Assembly (NCBI GenBank): GCA_002405835.1
Contig: DHMO01000046.1
Span: 22,101 to 66,232, forward strand
Source of the DNA: Lentisphaeria bacterium UBA4640
GTDB taxonomy: Bacteria > Verrucomicrobiota > Lentisphaeria > Victivallales > UBA1829
Direction: 5' to 3'
Length of the DNA: 44,132 bases
This document shows, piece after piece, positions 44,025-44,132 of the stretch. The translations under genes and the position numbers were made by a program. The notes beneath the pieces are model-generated. The model saw only the letters and a program-made list of their open reading frames with translations. It was not told the origin of the DNA and made no database searches. The first letter of the stretch is position 1. Every line of letters begins with the position of its first letter.

Positions 44025-44132
44025 AAAATGCGCACGGTAGTGTCTAAATTTTCGCGCACATTTGTTTCTGACGGCTTATTGTTCCTCCGTTAATTTACAC
44101 CGTTTTATAAAGGGCATCTCTATTTATTCGAG

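Noticed and set aside
1..44132. tRNA, rRNA, riboswitch or insertion sequence
   Set aside because: No cloverleaf, conserved riboswitch core, transposase or terminal inverted repeats could be recognised by eye.

Overview
The window reads as chromosomal DNA of a PVC-superphylum bacterium, most likely a Lentisphaerota (Victivallis-like) organism. This is inferred from the gene mix: secreted clan GH-A glycoside hydrolases with carbohydrate-binding modules, a GH42 beta-galactosidase, paired secretin-like proteins, paired PilT-type ATPases and a Ser/Thr kinase with an N-terminal zinc ribbon. No rRNA or tRNA gene was seen, so the taxon is not proven. Promoters are unusually uniform: TTGAAA, 16 or 17 bases, then TATATT or a close variant, followed by AAGGAG-type ribosome binding sites.

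Region by region. 1-3510: end of a large glycoside hydrolase (cut by the window edge) and a secreted carbohydrate-binding protein. 3511-6968: a promoter, a possible leader peptide and two tandem paralogous secretin-like genes. 7122-9789: GH42 beta-galactosidase and a YczE/YitT-type membrane protein, convergent with a minus-strand pair (9795-12859) of mannose-6-phosphate isomerase and a secreted GH-A enzyme. 13041-15714: membrane Ser/Thr kinase and a single-domain response regulator. 15789-19270: a YwlE-type phosphatase, a fused RpiB-SHMT protein and seryl-tRNA synthetase. 19446-22024: two PilT-family ATPases. 22118-23862: an overlapping AAA ATPase + DUF4276/TOPRIM-like pair, a candidate PARIS-like defence module flanked by copies of one promoter element. 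23941-28088: purD, a GT4 glycosyltransferase and an O-antigen ligase/polymerase-like protein. 28261-31418: ClpC and a Nudix hydrolase. 31541-34977: IclR regulator, SDR dehydrogenase and FAD-dependent oxidoreductase. 35026-42937: a complete type I-C CRISPR-Cas operon on the minus strand (cas3-cas5c-cas8c-cas7-cas4-cas1-cas2) with an internal cas11c start, but no CRISPR array on either side. 43221-43979: a YopX-like/ankyrin protein.

The genes fall into polysaccharide use (GHs, ManA), envelope and pili (secretins, PilT pair, GT4/ligase), central metabolism (RpiB-SHMT, SerS, PurD), protein quality control (ClpC, possibly linked to phosphoarginine through the YwlE-type phosphatase) and defence (type I-C, AAA-DUF4276). 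The most unusual items are the RpiB-SHMT fusion in a ywlE-rpiB-glyA order, the ATPase-TOPRIM pair with its duplicated promoter, the array-less type I-C locus with hidden cas11c, the YopX-ankyrin protein, and the secretin doublet behind a short leader ORF.
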